Below, piece after piece: positions 54,111-63,036 of a DNA stretch of 64,000 nucleotides. The notes beneath the pieces are model-generated. The model ran no database searches and was not told where the DNA came from. It saw only the letters and a program-made list of their open reading frames with translations. The stretch spans positions 372,001 to 436,000 of the forward strand of contig NZ_BAAAWH010000001.1 in NCBI RefSeq assembly GCF_039534975.1, in the 5' to 3' direction. Numbering within the stretch: position 1 is the first letter of the stretch; each line of letters opens with the position of its first letter. The DNA comes from Microbacterium terregens (GTDB lineage Bacteria > Actinomycetota > Actinomycetes > Actinomycetales > Microbacteriaceae). The translations under genes were made by a program, and so were the position numbers.

Positions 54111-55058
54111 TCAGGTGTGCGGTTTCGGCCTGATGACGCGTCCGGGCGCGGTATCGGAGCTGCGCGACGGTACCGGCCAGGGCACGGGACCGGACGGCAG
54201 CCGATCACGCGGAGGCGCGGCATCCGCTCGGTCGGGCATCGCCGGCGACCCGGAGCGGGTCGGTGCGGCCGCGGACGGCGGATGCGCGTCGGTGCTCGAA
54301 CCTCCCGGAGCCTGTCCGGTCGTGAGCTCGAGTGAGACCTTGCCTTCGAGCACTTCGATGGCCTCGTCGGACAGCGAGATGAGGCCGTCCAGCTCTTCGC
54401 GGACGCGGCGATAGGCGACCTGCCGCTCCGCGGGCGTCGCTGCCTGGTCGATCGCGATCGTGAGCAGCTGCTTGGCCGTGTCGAGGCGCTTGCGCTCCAC
54501 CTCGGTGAAGGACGAGTCCTTCAGCCGTCGGGCGTCGCGCTCAGCGACGTCGAAGGCGACCTCGAAGTCGGCGACCGCATTGCGGTACTCGGTGAGCTGG
54601 TCCCTGGTCAGGCGCGCTTTGGCGGATGCCGGACGTAGGCCGTCCGCGACGCGCTTCGCCCGCAGGAACGCCGCCGTCAGCGGTTGACGCCCGTCGCTCA
54701 TCGCGGGGAACGCGATCAGCTTGGCGACATCGAGCTCGTAGTCGAGCCAGCGCGCCGTCACGGCGTCGTGCGCCGTGAAGAGCCGCTCGAGCTGAGTCGC
54801 TCCCTGCGCGGCACCGCTGCTGCTGTGCGCTGCCGCGCCGCCGGTCGCCGGCGCGGTGCTCGCCGGGAGCAGGACCGAGGTGCCGCGGGCGGCCGCCTGC
54901 GCGGCCTTGAGCTCAGCCTTCGCGTGCAGGACTTCGAGCCGGCGCTTGTGCCGGCGGCGCGCGCTGCGCTCCCAGGCGCTGCCGACGCCGCCCATCACAC
55001 CCATGAGAGGGAAGACGAGCCACCAGTAGCTCCCGATGAACTGGAAGAGGGGCTCCAC
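54111..55058 (-). CDS. Membrane-anchored helical protein, paralogue 1
   Basis: A 315-residue protein of unknown function. One transmembrane helix (about 8-28) is followed by a basic helix (SARRRHKRRLEV), a Ser/Ala/Thr-rich linker, and a helical domain (about 90-250). The C-terminus is disordered. The helical domain shares a clear pattern with the next gene: HxAVTxxW, IAxPxMSDxRxPLTAxFL and LRPxSAxAR. The two are therefore paralogues in tandem, 82 bp apart and on the same strand. No enzymatic motif is visible. It could be an envelope-associated scaffold, but that is a guess. Confidence 0.75.
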   Translation of the reverse strand: MEPLFQFIGSYWWLVFPLMGVMGGVGSAWERSARRRHKRRLEVLHAKAELKAAQAAARGTSVLLPASTAPATGGAAAHSSSGAAQGATQLERLFTAHDAVTARWLDYELDVAKLIAFPAMSDGRQPLTAAFLRAKRVADGLRPASAKARLTRDQLTEYRNAVADFEVAFDVAERDARRLKDSSFTEVERKRLDTAKQLLTIAIDQAATPAERQVAYRRVREELDGLISLSDEAIEVLEGKVSLELTTGQAPGGSSTDAHPPSAAAPTRSGSPAMPDRADAAPPRDRLPSGPVPWPVPSRSSDTAPGRVIRPKPHT

Positions 55059-55140
55059 CGTTTCATGCTAACCGTCGAGCGGGTCGGGCGTCCTCGTGGT
55101 CAGCGCACTTGCAGGTCCGCCGAAGGTCCGCGCTCCGCCG

Positions 55141-55989
55141 TCAGGAACGCGGCCGGCGAGGATCGCGGCGTCCGGGACGCGACGCGACCGCCGCGACGCG
55201 AGCCATCGCCTCGATCGACCACGCCAGAGTGCGGGATGCCCCGTCCGACAGATCCTGCGCGAGACCGACCCACCACTCACCCGCCGGCTCCTCAGCGCGT
55301 GGGTCGCCGGCCCGGCGCCACGCGTCGTGCTCCGCGGCGTCGAACGCCCGCGACATCCGCCGGACGGCATCACGGTATGCCGAGTAGTCGGCGGGCGAGA
55401 TGCGCGCGTCCGCCGATGAGGGGCGCAGCCATTGCGCCGCCCTCTGCTCCTTCAGGAAGGTCGCGGTCAGCGGTGCACGCACGTCCGACATCGACGGATA
55501 GGCGATGGCCAGTGCGGGATCGGTCTCGTACGCCATCCACGCCGAGGTCACCGCGCTGTGTGTCGCCATCAATCGTGCCAGCGGCAGCGCCTCCGGACCA
55601 TCCCGTCGCGTGGGCACCGCGACCCGCGCGGCGCGTACGTCCGCGCGGCGGGCCGTGAGAGCGGCCGAGGCGGCGGTCGCCTCGCGCTGCGCCTGCCTCA
55701 AGCCGTGACGGGCCGCCGCGGCGTCCGCCGTGGTCGCGCGCCCGGCCCGGCGGTCGGCCTCGACACGCGCCACATGCGCACGGGCGGCATGCACGGCGGC
55801 GCGCGCACGGGTGAGCGCGGTGCGGGCGGGGCGCAGGTCGCCCTGGGCCGCGTGGAGTTCGAGCCGGCGCACCCGCGCCTTGCGCTGTGCGCGCACGCCG
55901 ACGGCGCCGAGGGCTGCGGCGCCCGCAGCGGTCACCGTTGCGGGAACCGCCCACCACCCCTCGGACAGCAACACCCAGAGCGGATCCAC
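55141..55989 (-). CDS. Membrane-anchored helical protein, paralogue 2
   Basis: A 282-residue protein of unknown function. One transmembrane helix (about 10-32) is followed by an Ala/Arg-rich coiled-coil-like stretch (about 40-125) and the same helical domain as the neighbouring gene (HSAVTSAWMAYETD, IAYPSMSDVRAPLTATFL, LRPSSADAR). It ends in a basic tail. The arrangement suggests an old tandem duplication with divergence of the linker. Upstream of its start lies the repeat cluster at 56.1 kb. Confidence 0.75.
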   Translation of the reverse strand: MDPLWVLLSEGWWAVPATVTAAGAAALGAVGVRAQRKARVRRLELHAAQGDLRPARTALTRARAAVHAARAHVARVEADRRAGRATTADAAAARHGLRQAQREATAASAALTARRADVRAARVAVPTRRDGPEALPLARLMATHSAVTSAWMAYETDPALAIAYPSMSDVRAPLTATFLKEQRAAQWLRPSSADARISPADYSAYRDAVRRMSRAFDAAEHDAWRRAGDPRAEEPAGEWWVGLAQDLSDGASRTLAWSIEAMARVAAVASRPGRRDPRRPRS

Positions 55990-56061
55990 ACACTCAGGCT
56001 ACCGGCGCCGGCTGGAGGTGACCCGAGCAATTCCGGCGACCCGACCCGCCTCGGTGGGCGT

Positions 56062-56204
56062 GGCCGACCTCCTCCGTCGACTTGCGCTGTTCGTACGCGA
56101 AAGCGGCGGGCGCGGCCGACCTCCTCCGTTCACTTGCGCTGTTTGTACGCGAAAGCGGCGTGCGCGTGTACATCCAGGGCAAGTGAACCGGCGGTGCAAG
56201 TGAA
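56062..56204. repeat. Palindromic intergenic repeat cluster, family A, copy 2
   Basis: Two direct units start with GGCCGACCTCCTCCGT at 56062 and 56114 (52-bp period), each continuing into ACTTGCGCTGTT(C/T)GTACGCGAAAGCGGC. An inverted arm at 56168-56188 (GTACATCC..AAGTGAAC) matches the right arm of the element at 23.3 kb, and a further partial arm (GCAAGTGAAC) ends at 56204. Left arm 56128-56148 and right arm 56168-56188 can pair over most of their length. Confidence 0.8.
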
Positions 56205-56258
56205 CTCTGCGGGGCGAGCGTGCTCTGCGGGTGCGAGCCTCGCCGAGGCCCGCGCAGG

Positions 56259-56393
56259 TCAGCCGAAGATGAGGGCGAGCACCGTCGCGCCACCGCCCAC
56301 GACGATCAGCGCCACGATGACGACCCACGCGGTGATCTTGATCCGTCGCTGCCGTGCATCGTTGTATCCGCTGTACTCGTCGTCGCTCGCCAT
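56259..56393 (-). CDS. Small single-pass membrane protein, 44 aa
   Basis: The open frame runs from ATG 56393 to TGA 56261-56259. A polar N-terminus (MASDDEYSGYNDARQRRIK) precedes one strong hydrophobic helix, about residues 21-43. It starts 9 bp after the purL stop on the same strand and is likely co-transcribed. Its function is unknown. The hydrophobic helix with positive-inside charges and the tight spacing to purL argue for a real gene. Confidence 0.65.
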   Translation of the reverse strand: MASDDEYSGYNDARQRRIKITAWVVIVALIVVGGGATVLALIFG

Positions 56394-56402
56394 GCGTCCA
56401 GC

Positions 56403-58808
56403 TTACGCGGTGTGCTGCGGGGGCTCGGAGACGGTCGGGCCGAAGGCCGCCGGAAGCGTCGAGCCGGACAGGTGGCGCAGTTCACCGAGCGAGAGGGTGA
56501 ACAGTCCCTGGATCTCCAGGGACGGCTCGGCGTGCGCGAGCGCCCCAGGGGCTTGGGGGGAAGCTCCGCTCGCGACGGCCTCGCCGGGCGCATCGCTGAC
56601 ACCGATGCGCAGCACCGGATATCCCCGGCCTTCGCACAGGCCGCGGAATTTCACGTCGTCCTCGCGCGGCACCGTCACGATGACGCGGCCCGTTGACTCC
56701 GAGAAGAGGGCGGTCGCGGCATCCACCCCATCGCGTTCCATGATCTCGCGGAGCCACACGCGCGCGCCGACGCCGAAGCGCAGCACGCCTTCGGCGAGAG
56801 CCTGCGCGAGCCCGCCCGCGGAGAGGTCGTGGGCGCTGGAGACCAGCGACTGCTGGGATGCCGCGTGCAGCAGCCCCGCGAGCCGCTTCTCGTTGCCGAG
56901 ATCGACCGCGGGCGGGCGGCCGCCCAGGTGCCCGTGGACGGTGCCGGCCCATGCGGAGCCGCTGAGCTCGGGGGCGGTCACGCCGAGCAGGTAGATGTTC
57001 TCGCCGGGATCCTGCCATCCGCTCGGGATGCGCTTGGCGACATCGTCGATGATCCCCAGTACGCCGACCACGGGGGTCGGGAAGATGGGCTGGTCGCCGG
57101 TCTGGTTGTAGAAGGAGACGTTGCCGCCGGTGACCGGGATGCCCAGTTCGAGGCATCCGTCGGCGAGGCCGGCGACGGCCTGCGAGAACTGCCACATGAC
57201 CTCGGGGTTCTCCGGGCTGCCGAAGTTGAGGCAGTCCGTGACCGCGGTGGGCTCCGCGCCGGTGACGGCGACGTTGCGGTACGCCTCGGCCAGGGCGAGC
57301 TTGGCGCCCTCGTACGGGTCGAGCTGGCAGAAGCGGCCGTTGCAGTCGGTGGCGATGGCGAAGCCGAGGCCGGAGTGCTCATCCACGCGGACCATGCCGG
57401 CATCGTCGGGGAACGCCAGGGCCGTGTTGCCGCCGACGTAGTAGTCGTACTGGTTGGTCACCCACGCGGTGTCGGCGAGGTTGGGGCTGGCGAGCAGCTG
57501 CACGAACTGGCCTCGCAGGGTGTCCGGATCGTCGGAGCGGCTCAGCGCGGTCGCCGAGTCGTCCCGCAGCGCGTCGATCCACGTCGGGTAGGCGACGGGA
57601 CGCTCGTACACCGGACCGTCCACGGCGACGGTCGACGGGTCGACGTCCACGATGACCTCGTCGTGCCACTGGATGACGAGGCGGCCGTCGCCGGTCACCT
57701 CGCCGAGCACGCTGGTCTCGACATCCCACTTGCCGACGACCTCGAGGAAGGCGTCCAGTTTCTCGGGGGCCACGATCGCCATCATCCGCTCCTGCGACTC
57801 GGACATGAGGATCTCTTCGGGGGTCAGGCTCGGGTCGCGAAGCAGAACCTTCTCGAGGTCGACGCGCATCCCGCTGCCGCCGTTGGCGGCCAGCTCGGAC
57901 GTCGCGCACGAGATACCCGCGGCACCGAGGTCCTGGATCGCCTCGACCAGGTCGTCGCGGTACAGCTCCAGGCAGCACTCGATGAGGACCTTCTCGGCGA
58001 ACGGGTCGCCGACCTGCACGGCGGGGCGCTTGGTGGGGCCGGTCGAATCGAACGAGTCCGACGCGAGGATCGACGCCCCGCCGATGCCGTCGCCGCCGGT
58101 GCGGGCGCCGAAGAGAACGACCAGGTTGCCGGCGCCGGTCGCGTTGGCGAGCTTGATGTCCTCGTGACGCATGACGCCGACCGCGAGGGCGTTGACCAGC
58201 GGGTTGCCCTGGTAGACCGAGTCGAACACGGTCTCGCCGCCGATGTTGGGCAGACCCAGGCAGTTGCCGTAGAACGAGATGCCCGAGACGACGCCGTGCA
58301 CGACCCGCGCCGTGTCGGGGTGATCGATGGCTCCGAAGCGCAGCTGGTCCATGATCGCGACCGGTCGGGCACCCATCGAGATGATGTCGCGCACGATGCC
58401 GCCGACACCGGTCGCGGCGCCCTGGAACGGCTCGATGTAGCTCGGGTGGTTGTGCGACTCGACCTTGAACGTCACCGCCCAGCCCTCGCCGATGTCCACG
58501 ACGCCGGCGTTCTGGCCCATCCCGACCATGAGGCGCTTGCGCATGTCATCGCTGACCTTCTCGCCGAACTGGCGGAGGTAGATCTTGCTCGACTTGTACG
58601 AGCAGTGCTCGGACCACATCACCGAGTACATCGCCAGCTCACCGCTCGTGGGGCGGCGCCCCAGGATCTCGCGGATGCGCGCGTACTCGTCAGGCTTGAG
58701 CCCGAGGGCGGCATAAGGCTGCTCGCGTTCGGGCGTGAGGGCCGCGTTCTGAACGGTGTCGGCAACGGGACGGGATGCCGCGACCGCGGCGTTCTCGAGG
58801 GAAGTCAT
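56403..58808 (-). CDS. purL: Phosphoribosylformylglycinamidine synthase, large subunit PurL
   Basis: An 801-residue enzyme of the small-PurL type, which works with separate PurQ and PurS subunits. It converts FGAR and glutamine-derived ammonia to FGAM with ATP in purine synthesis. Motifs: [13 protein letters not shown] near 80-92, [43 protein letters not shown], and a second AIRS-like half with [16 protein letters not shown] 58808 is the family start; the longer open frame is an antisense extension. purQ and purS are not in this window. The 5' side carries a family D repeat about 85 bp upstream. Confidence 0.96.
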   Translation of the reverse strand: MTSLENAAVAASRPVADTVQNAALTPEREQPYAALGLKPDEYARIREILGRRPTSGELAMYSVMWSEHCSYKSSKIYLRQFGEKVSDDMRKRLMVGMGQNAGVVDIGEGWAVTFKVESHNHPSYIEPFQGAATGVGGIVRDIISMGARPVAIMDQLRFGAIDHPDTARVVHGVVSGISFYGNCLGLPNIGGETVFDSVYQGNPLVNALAVGVMRHEDIKLANATGAGNLVVLFGARTGGDGIGGASILASDSFDSTGPTKRPAVQVGDPFAEKVLIECCLELYRDDLVEAIQDLGAAGISCATSELAANGGSGMRVDLEKVLLRDPSLTPEEILMSESQERMMAIVAPEKLDAFLEVVGKWDVETSVLGEVTGDGRLVIQWHDEVIVDVDPSTVAVDGPVYERPVAYPTWIDALRDDSATALSRSDDPDTLRGQFVQLLASPNLADTAWVTNQYDYYVGGNTALAFPDDAGMVRVDEHSGLGFAIATDCNGRFCQLDPYEGAKLALAEAYRNVAVTGAEPTAVTDCLNFGSPENPEVMWQFSQAVAGLADGCLELGIPVTGGNVSFYNQTGDQPIFPTPVVGVLGIIDDVAKRIPSGWQDPGENIYLLGVTAPELSGSAWAGTVHGHLGGRPPAVDLGNEKRLAGLLHAASQQSLVSSAHDLSAGGLAQALAEGVLRFGVGARVWLREIMERDGVDAATALFSESTGRVIVTVPREDDVKFRGLCEGRGYPVLRIGVSDAPGEAVASGASPQAPGALAHAEPSLEIQGLFTLSLGELRHLSGSTLPAAFGPTVSEPPQHTA

Positions 58809-58893
58809 GGCGCGGCTGAACTCCAATATCGCGGGATGCCGGACAGCCCCAAGTCTAGTCGCGGCTCGCTCCGCCCCTCCCCGGCCGCTCCCT

Positions 58894-58968
58894 GGCCGCG
58901 AAACAGGATGGCCGCCGCGAGACAGGGGCGAGCCCGCTCCGTCTCGCGGTGCCGCTGCGGTCTCGCGG
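58894..58968. repeat. 75-bp repeat, family D, copy 1
   Basis: Two CCGCGA(A/G)ACAGG motifs are followed by two inverted GTCTCGCGG motifs, giving a hairpin-forming element. It aligns without gaps to 59610-59684, with about 66 of 75 positions identical, in the same orientation. It lies between purL and the membrane-protein gene. Confidence 0.85.
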
Positions 58969-59033
58969 GCGTGGGGGCGGGCGCGGGGTCTAGGTTGGAG
59001 CTGCTTCACGAGCCGGCCGGCGAGGAGGTCGAA

Positions 59034-59591
59034 GTGCTGAGACTCGAGCATCCGCGGGACCTGATCATGATCGGCGCGATCTTCGGCGTCGCGGCGTTCG
59101 TCTGGGCAGGGTGGGCGCAGGAGGCGCCGCCCGACCACTGGATCTGGCGTGTCGTGCTGACGGTGACGCTGGTCGCCGGTCTCGCGTTGGCAGGTCTCAG
59201 CATCCCGCTCGCGGTGCGCAACTGGGGCACGCCGACAGCGATCGACCCGGGCAGTCGGGCATTCCGCGTGTACATCGTCGTCGTGGTCGTCGAGGTGGTC
59301 ATCGCGGCGGCCGCCGGGTTCCTCGCGATCGGCGCCGGGCGCTCCGACCTGGTCGCGCCGCTGATCCTCGCGGTGGTCGGCATCCACTTCGTCGCGCTGG
59401 CGTTCGTGTTCGCACAGCCGGTGCTGCATCTGTCCGCCGCGCTGCTCGTGGTGGTCGCCGCGGTCGCCGTGCTGATCCCCGAGTCGATCGCCGCGCCGAG
59501 CTTCTGGTGCGGGCTCCTGGGCGCTCCGGTGTTCATCGCGATCGGCGCCTGGTGCACGATCGCCGGCCGTTCCGCCCTGCGTCCCCGCTGA
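59034..59591 (+). CDS. Four-to-six-helix membrane protein, paralogue 1
   Basis: A 185-residue integral membrane protein of unknown function with about six hydrophobic segments. The conserved [34 protein letters not shown] and [20 protein letters not shown] stretches are shared with the gene at 61575-62129, so the two are paralogues. GTG 59034 follows GAGGAGG. The gene is bracketed by two direct 75-bp repeats. No enzymatic or transport motif is evident. Confidence 0.78.
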   Translation: MLRLEHPRDLIMIGAIFGVAAFVWAGWAQEAPPDHWIWRVVLTVTLVAGLALAGLSIPLAVRNWGTPTAIDPGSRAFRVYIVVVVVEVVIAAAAGFLAIGAGRSDLVAPLILAVVGIHFVALAFVFAQPVLHLSAALLVVVAAVAVLIPESIAAPSFWCGLLGAPVFIAIGAWCTIAGRSALRPR

Positions 59592-59609
59592 CCCGCCCCC
59601 GTCCTTTCC

Positions 59610-59684
59610 GGCCGCGAGACAGGATGGTCGCCGCGAGACAGGGGTGAACGCACTCCGTCTCGCGGTGCCTATGCTGTCTCGCGG
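59610..59684. repeat. 75-bp repeat, family D, copy 2
   Basis: The second copy of the element at 58894-58968, direct orientation, 716 bp away. It contains CCGCGAGACAGG twice and the inverted GTCTCGCGG twice. It lies between the membrane-protein gene and sufU. Confidence 0.85.
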
Positions 59685-59703
59685 TGAAGGAGGGCCGGGC
59701 GGG

Positions 59704-60174
59704 TCAGGAGGCGCGCAGCAGTGCGTCCTCGAGCGCGACCCACGCGAGCATCGCGCACTTGACGCGCGCGGTGTACTTCGAGACGCCGCTCAGGGCCTCG
59801 GCATCCCCGTAGGTCTCCTCATCGATGGGGATCGTCCCGCGCGAGCGCAGGGCTTCGCGGAAGCCGTCGATCAGCGCGGATGCTTCGGCCCGCGGCATCC
59901 CGTCGTCCTTCTCGTCCACGAGAACGGCGAGCATCGACGCGGACGCCTGCGAGATCGAGCACCCGGCGCCGTCCCACGTGACGTCGCGGATCACGCCGGC
60001 GTCGTCCAGGCGCACGCGCAGGGTGATCTCGTCGCCGCAGATGGGGTTGCGCTGGTGCGAGGTGCCGGTGAGGAGCGAGTCGGCCGCATCGTCCTCCGGC
60101 GCGAGGCCCTTGCCGTGCGGTCGCTTGGAGTGCTCCAGGATCAGCTCCTGGTAGAGCGATTCGAGCCCGCTCAT
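59704..60174 (-). CDS. sufU: Fe-S cluster assembly sulfur-transfer protein SufU
   Basis: A 156-residue SufU-type protein, which accepts sulfane sulfur from SufS in actinobacterial and firmicute SUF systems. The three zinc/sulfur cysteines are present: Cys46 (NPICGD), Cys72 (GAGCSIS) and Cys140 (RVKCAML). The insertion between the second and third cysteine distinguishes SufU from IscU. ATG 60174 overlaps the sufS stop as ATGA, so both are made together. No sufBCD genes are in this window. Confidence 0.94.
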   Translation of the reverse strand: MSGLESLYQELILEHSKRPHGKGLAPEDDAADSLLTGTSHQRNPICGDEITLRVRLDDAGVIRDVTWDGAGCSISQASASMLAVLVDEKDDGMPRAEASALIDGFREALRSRGTIPIDEETYGDAEALSGVSKYTARVKCAMLAWVALEDALLRAS

Positions 60175-61460
60175 GCGCCCACTCCGAAGAACCCGCGGAC
60201 GTCCGCGAGGGTTTCGAGGAAGAGATCGACGTCTTCGACGGTGTTGTACAGCGCCGTGGAGGCGCGGACGGATGCTGTCAGGCCGAAGCGGGCATGCAGA
60301 GGGGCGGCGCAGTGATGACCGACGCGCACCGCGATCCCGCGGGAGTCGAGGTACTGGCCGACGTCGTGGGCGTGGACACCGTCGACGTCGAAGGCGGCGA
60401 GCCCGACCCGCTCGATCCCTGCCGGGCTGTCACCGAGCAGGCGCACGCCGTCGATGGTGCGCAGGCCCTCACGAAGCCGCCGCTCGAGCACGCGCTCGTG
60501 CTCGTGCACGGCATCCATTCCCACCGTGTCCAGGTAGCGCACCGCCGCCGCGAGGGCGATCGCCTGAGAGACCGGTTGAGTCCCCGCCTCGAAGCGCTGC
60601 GGAGGCGGCAGGTATTCGGTCCGATCCAGGGTCACCCGAGTGATCATCGAGCCCCCCGTGAGGAAGGGAGGAAGCGCGTCCAGCACGTCAGCGCGGCCGT
60701 ACAGCCCGCCGATTCCGTACGGACCGAGCATCTTGTGCCCAGAGAACACCGCGAGGTCGACCCCGAGCGCCGGCAGGTTCAGCGGCAGGTGCGGCGCGGA
60801 CTGGCATGCGTCCAGCACGGTCAGCGCGCCGACCGCGTGCGCCAGGACGACGAGCTCGGCGACCGGGTTGACGATCCCGAGCACGTTGGAGACGTGGGCG
60901 AAGGCGACGATGCGGGTCCGGGGTCCGATGACGGATGCCGCGGCATCCAGATCGAGGGTGCCATCGTCGCGCACCGGAATGTGGCGCAGTACCGCGCCGG
61001 TGCGGGCGGCCAGCTCTTGCCAGGGAACGAGGTTGGCGTGGTGCTCGGCCTCGGTCACGACGATCTCGTCCCCGGCCGCGAGCGCGAGACGGGAGCTGGC
61101 GGGACCGCCGCGCCCCACCGTCGCGTTGCCGATCGCGTATGCGACGAGATTCAATCCCGCGGTGGCACCGCTCGTCCAGACCAGCTGCTCGGGAGGCGCG
61201 CCGACGAACGCGGCGACGGTGGCGCGCGCATCCTCGAACAACTCGGTGGCTTCGGCGGCGAGCGTGTGGGCACCGCGATGCACCGCGGCGTTCTCGTTGG
61301 TGAGGAAGGCCACCTCGGCGTCGATCACGGCCCGGGGCTTCTGGCTCGTCGCCGCCGAATCGAGGTAGACGAGGGGGCGGCCGTCGACCAGTCGGCTCAG
61401 GATCGGGAAGTCTGCTCGGAGCGCGCGGGCGTCGAGGGCGGTTTCGGTCGAAGAACTCAC
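60171..61460 (-). CDS. sufS: Cysteine desulfurase SufS
   Basis: A 429-residue PLP enzyme of group II cysteine desulfurases, which remove sulfur from cysteine as an enzyme persulfide. The PLP lysine lies in FSGHKMLGP, the aminotransferase fold segments are EAEHHANLVPW and AFAHVSNVLG, and the active cysteine is in VGHHCAAPLH near residue 390. Length and the RxGHHC motif fit SufS. It is the first gene of the two-gene unit with sufU. Confidence 0.94.
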   Translation of the reverse strand: MSSSTETALDARALRADFPILSRLVDGRPLVYLDSAATSQKPRAVIDAEVAFLTNENAAVHRGAHTLAAEATELFEDARATVAAFVGAPPEQLVWTSGATAGLNLVAYAIGNATVGRGGPASSRLALAAGDEIVVTEAEHHANLVPWQELAARTGAVLRHIPVRDDGTLDLDAAASVIGPRTRIVAFAHVSNVLGIVNPVAELVVLAHAVGALTVLDACQSAPHLPLNLPALGVDLAVFSGHKMLGPYGIGGLYGRADVLDALPPFLTGGSMITRVTLDRTEYLPPPQRFEAGTQPVSQAIALAAAVRYLDTVGMDAVHEHERVLERRLREGLRTIDGVRLLGDSPAGIERVGLAAFDVDGVHAHDVGQYLDSRGIAVRVGHHCAAPLHARFGLTASVRASTALYNTVEDVDLFLETLADVRGFFGVGA

Positions 61461-61574
61461 GCTCCCAGGCTACGCCGCAGTCCTGAGCGGGAGGTCGGTG
61501 CGCGCCCGCCGCACGCGCTCGAGCACCGGCACAGCTCCTCGCGTTCGTGCGCGGGCCGCCGCTAGCGTGTGGTC

Positions 61575-62129
61575 ATGCTCGATCTGGCCTTCGCGCGCGA
61601 CCTCGTCATGACCGGTGTGATCTTCGGCGCCGCCGCCTTCGTCTGGGCGGGGTGGGCGCAGGAACGCCCGCCCGCCGGCGTGGTCTGGCGGATCGTGCTC
61701 GTGGTGCTGCAGGTCGCGGGGCTGGTTCTCGTCGGCTTCGGCATTCCGGCGGCGGTCCAGCACTGGAACACCCCCACCGCGATCGATCCCGGAAGCACCG
61801 CGTTCGTCTGGTACATCGTGGTGTTCTGGCTCGAGGTGGTCGTCATGATCGGCCTCGCGATCCTGCTCACGCGCACGAAGCGTGCGCAGCTGATCGCCCC
61901 GGCGGTGCTGGTCATCGTCGGCGTGCACTTCGTGCCGCTCTCGTTCGTCTTCGGTCAGCCGATCATCCTGCTCGCCGCGTTGCTGATCACCGCCGCCGGG
62001 GTCGCCGCGGTGCTTCTGCCGCACAAGACCGCGGCGCCGAGCTTCTGGTGCGGCATCCTCGCGGCGCCGATCTTCCTGATCCTCGGAACGGTGGCGCTGG
62101 TCGCCGGCAACGGCGCACTGGGCCCGTAG
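61575..62129 (+). CDS. Four-to-six-helix membrane protein, paralogue 2
   Basis: A 184-residue integral membrane protein homologous to the product of 59034-59591. Shared segments are [33 protein letters not shown] and [20 protein letters not shown]. Function unknown. ATG 61575 is chosen over GTG 61569. It is divergent from sufS. The stop is followed by a strong GC hairpin. Confidence 0.78.
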   Translation: MLDLAFARDLVMTGVIFGAAAFVWAGWAQERPPAGVVWRIVLVVLQVAGLVLVGFGIPAAVQHWNTPTAIDPGSTAFVWYIVVFWLEVVVMIGLAILLTRTKRAQLIAPAVLVIVGVHFVPLSFVFGQPIILLAALLITAAGVAAVLLPHKTAAPSFWCGILAAPIFLILGTVALVAGNGALGP

Positions 62130-62144
62130 CGGAACCCCAGACGT

Positions 62145-62172
62145 GACCGCGGATGCCGCGGCCTCCGCGGTC
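62145..62172. terminator. Bidirectional terminator
   Basis: GACCGCGGA/TCCGCGGTC is a perfect 9-bp stem with a 10-base loop. It lies between the convergent membrane-protein and hydrolase genes and overlaps the hydrolase stop codon. Confidence 0.65.
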
Positions 62173-62995
62173 AGCCGGCGGACAGCATCCGGACCCCGTC
62201 CAGGACGGCGGCGTGGGTGCGCGGCGACCCGAGGATCCGGAAGTGCCCCACCGCGGGAACGATGACGTTCGTCGCGCCGTCCAGCGCGCTGCCGCCGGGG
62301 ATGTGCGGGTCGAAACGGCCGAACACCGACACGATGCGGCCGTTGACCGAGTCCTCGCGGCCGAGCATCACGATCGTCTCGTCGTCGGGCAGGAAGGCCC
62401 GGATGCTGGGCACGACGAACAGGCCGGCGAGCCGTGACCCGTGGAACGGGGTGCACACCGCGACGAGACCGAGCAGGCCGAGCGGCGCAGCGGAGCTCGA
62501 GGGTGCCGCGGCCGCGGCATCCGCCGGGTCACCCCCGGTCGCAGCCTCGATCGCGGCGGCGGCGGCCGCACCCGAGGCGACCAGCAGATGCTTGCCGATC
62601 AGCCCACCCTTGCTGTGGGCGACGAGGATGCGGCCGGCCGCGGAGGGCGGTCTGCTCGCCAGCGCACGGCCCAGACGTTCCGAGGTCTCGACGATGCCGC
62701 GACGATTCGTCCCGAGCCCGTGGACGACCCTCACGCGATGTCCGGCCGCGTTGAGGGCGTCGCCCAGCGGCCGCAGGAAGGTCCAGTGCTCGTAGACCCC
62801 CGGCAGCAGGATGACCTCGGCGAGCCCGTCCGAACCCTCGCGCCAGGCGCCCGGAGCCGGGCGGGGGCGTCCGAGGGTCCATGGTGCGGCGAGGAGGGCG
62901 AGCTGCCGTCGCCCGGCGTAGGCGTAGTCCAGTGCCCACCACCACCCGCGCACGAGCCAGGAGGGTTGTGCAGGAGCCTGCTCAGCGCCGCTCAT
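62171..62995 (-). CDS. Alpha/beta-hydrolase (lipase/esterase-like)
   Basis: A 274-residue alpha/beta-hydrolase. The nucleophile elbow is AHSKGG (about 120-125), a G/A-x-S-x-G variant. An oxyanion-side segment LLPGVYEHW lies near 63-71, and the catalytic histidine candidate in VPAVGHFRILG is near 247-257. A glycine/alanine-rich insertion (about 138-170) interrupts the core. There is no signal peptide. It may hydrolyse an ester or lactone; the substrate is unknown. It is preceded on the same strand by the amidohydrolase gene, 41 bp apart. Confidence 0.85.
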   Translation of the reverse strand: MSGAEQAPAQPSWLVRGWWWALDYAYAGRRQLALLAAPWTLGRPRPAPGAWREGSDGLAEVILLPGVYEHWTFLRPLGDALNAAGHRVRVVHGLGTNRRGIVETSERLGRALASRPPSAAGRILVAHSKGGLIGKHLLVASGAAAAAAIEAATGGDPADAAAAAPSSSAAPLGLLGLVAVCTPFHGSRLAGLFVVPSIRAFLPDDETIVMLGREDSVNGRIVSVFGRFDPHIPGGSALDGATNVIVPAVGHFRILGSPRTHAAVLDGVRMLSAG

Positions 62996-63036
62996 GGCCG
63001 AATTCTACGATCGCGGTGCGGGCTCGGTCCGGGACA

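Noticed and set aside
56062..56204. Interpretation of the 52-bp repeat units as a CRISPR
   Set aside because: Only two direct units, contiguous, with internal palindromes and no unique spacers.
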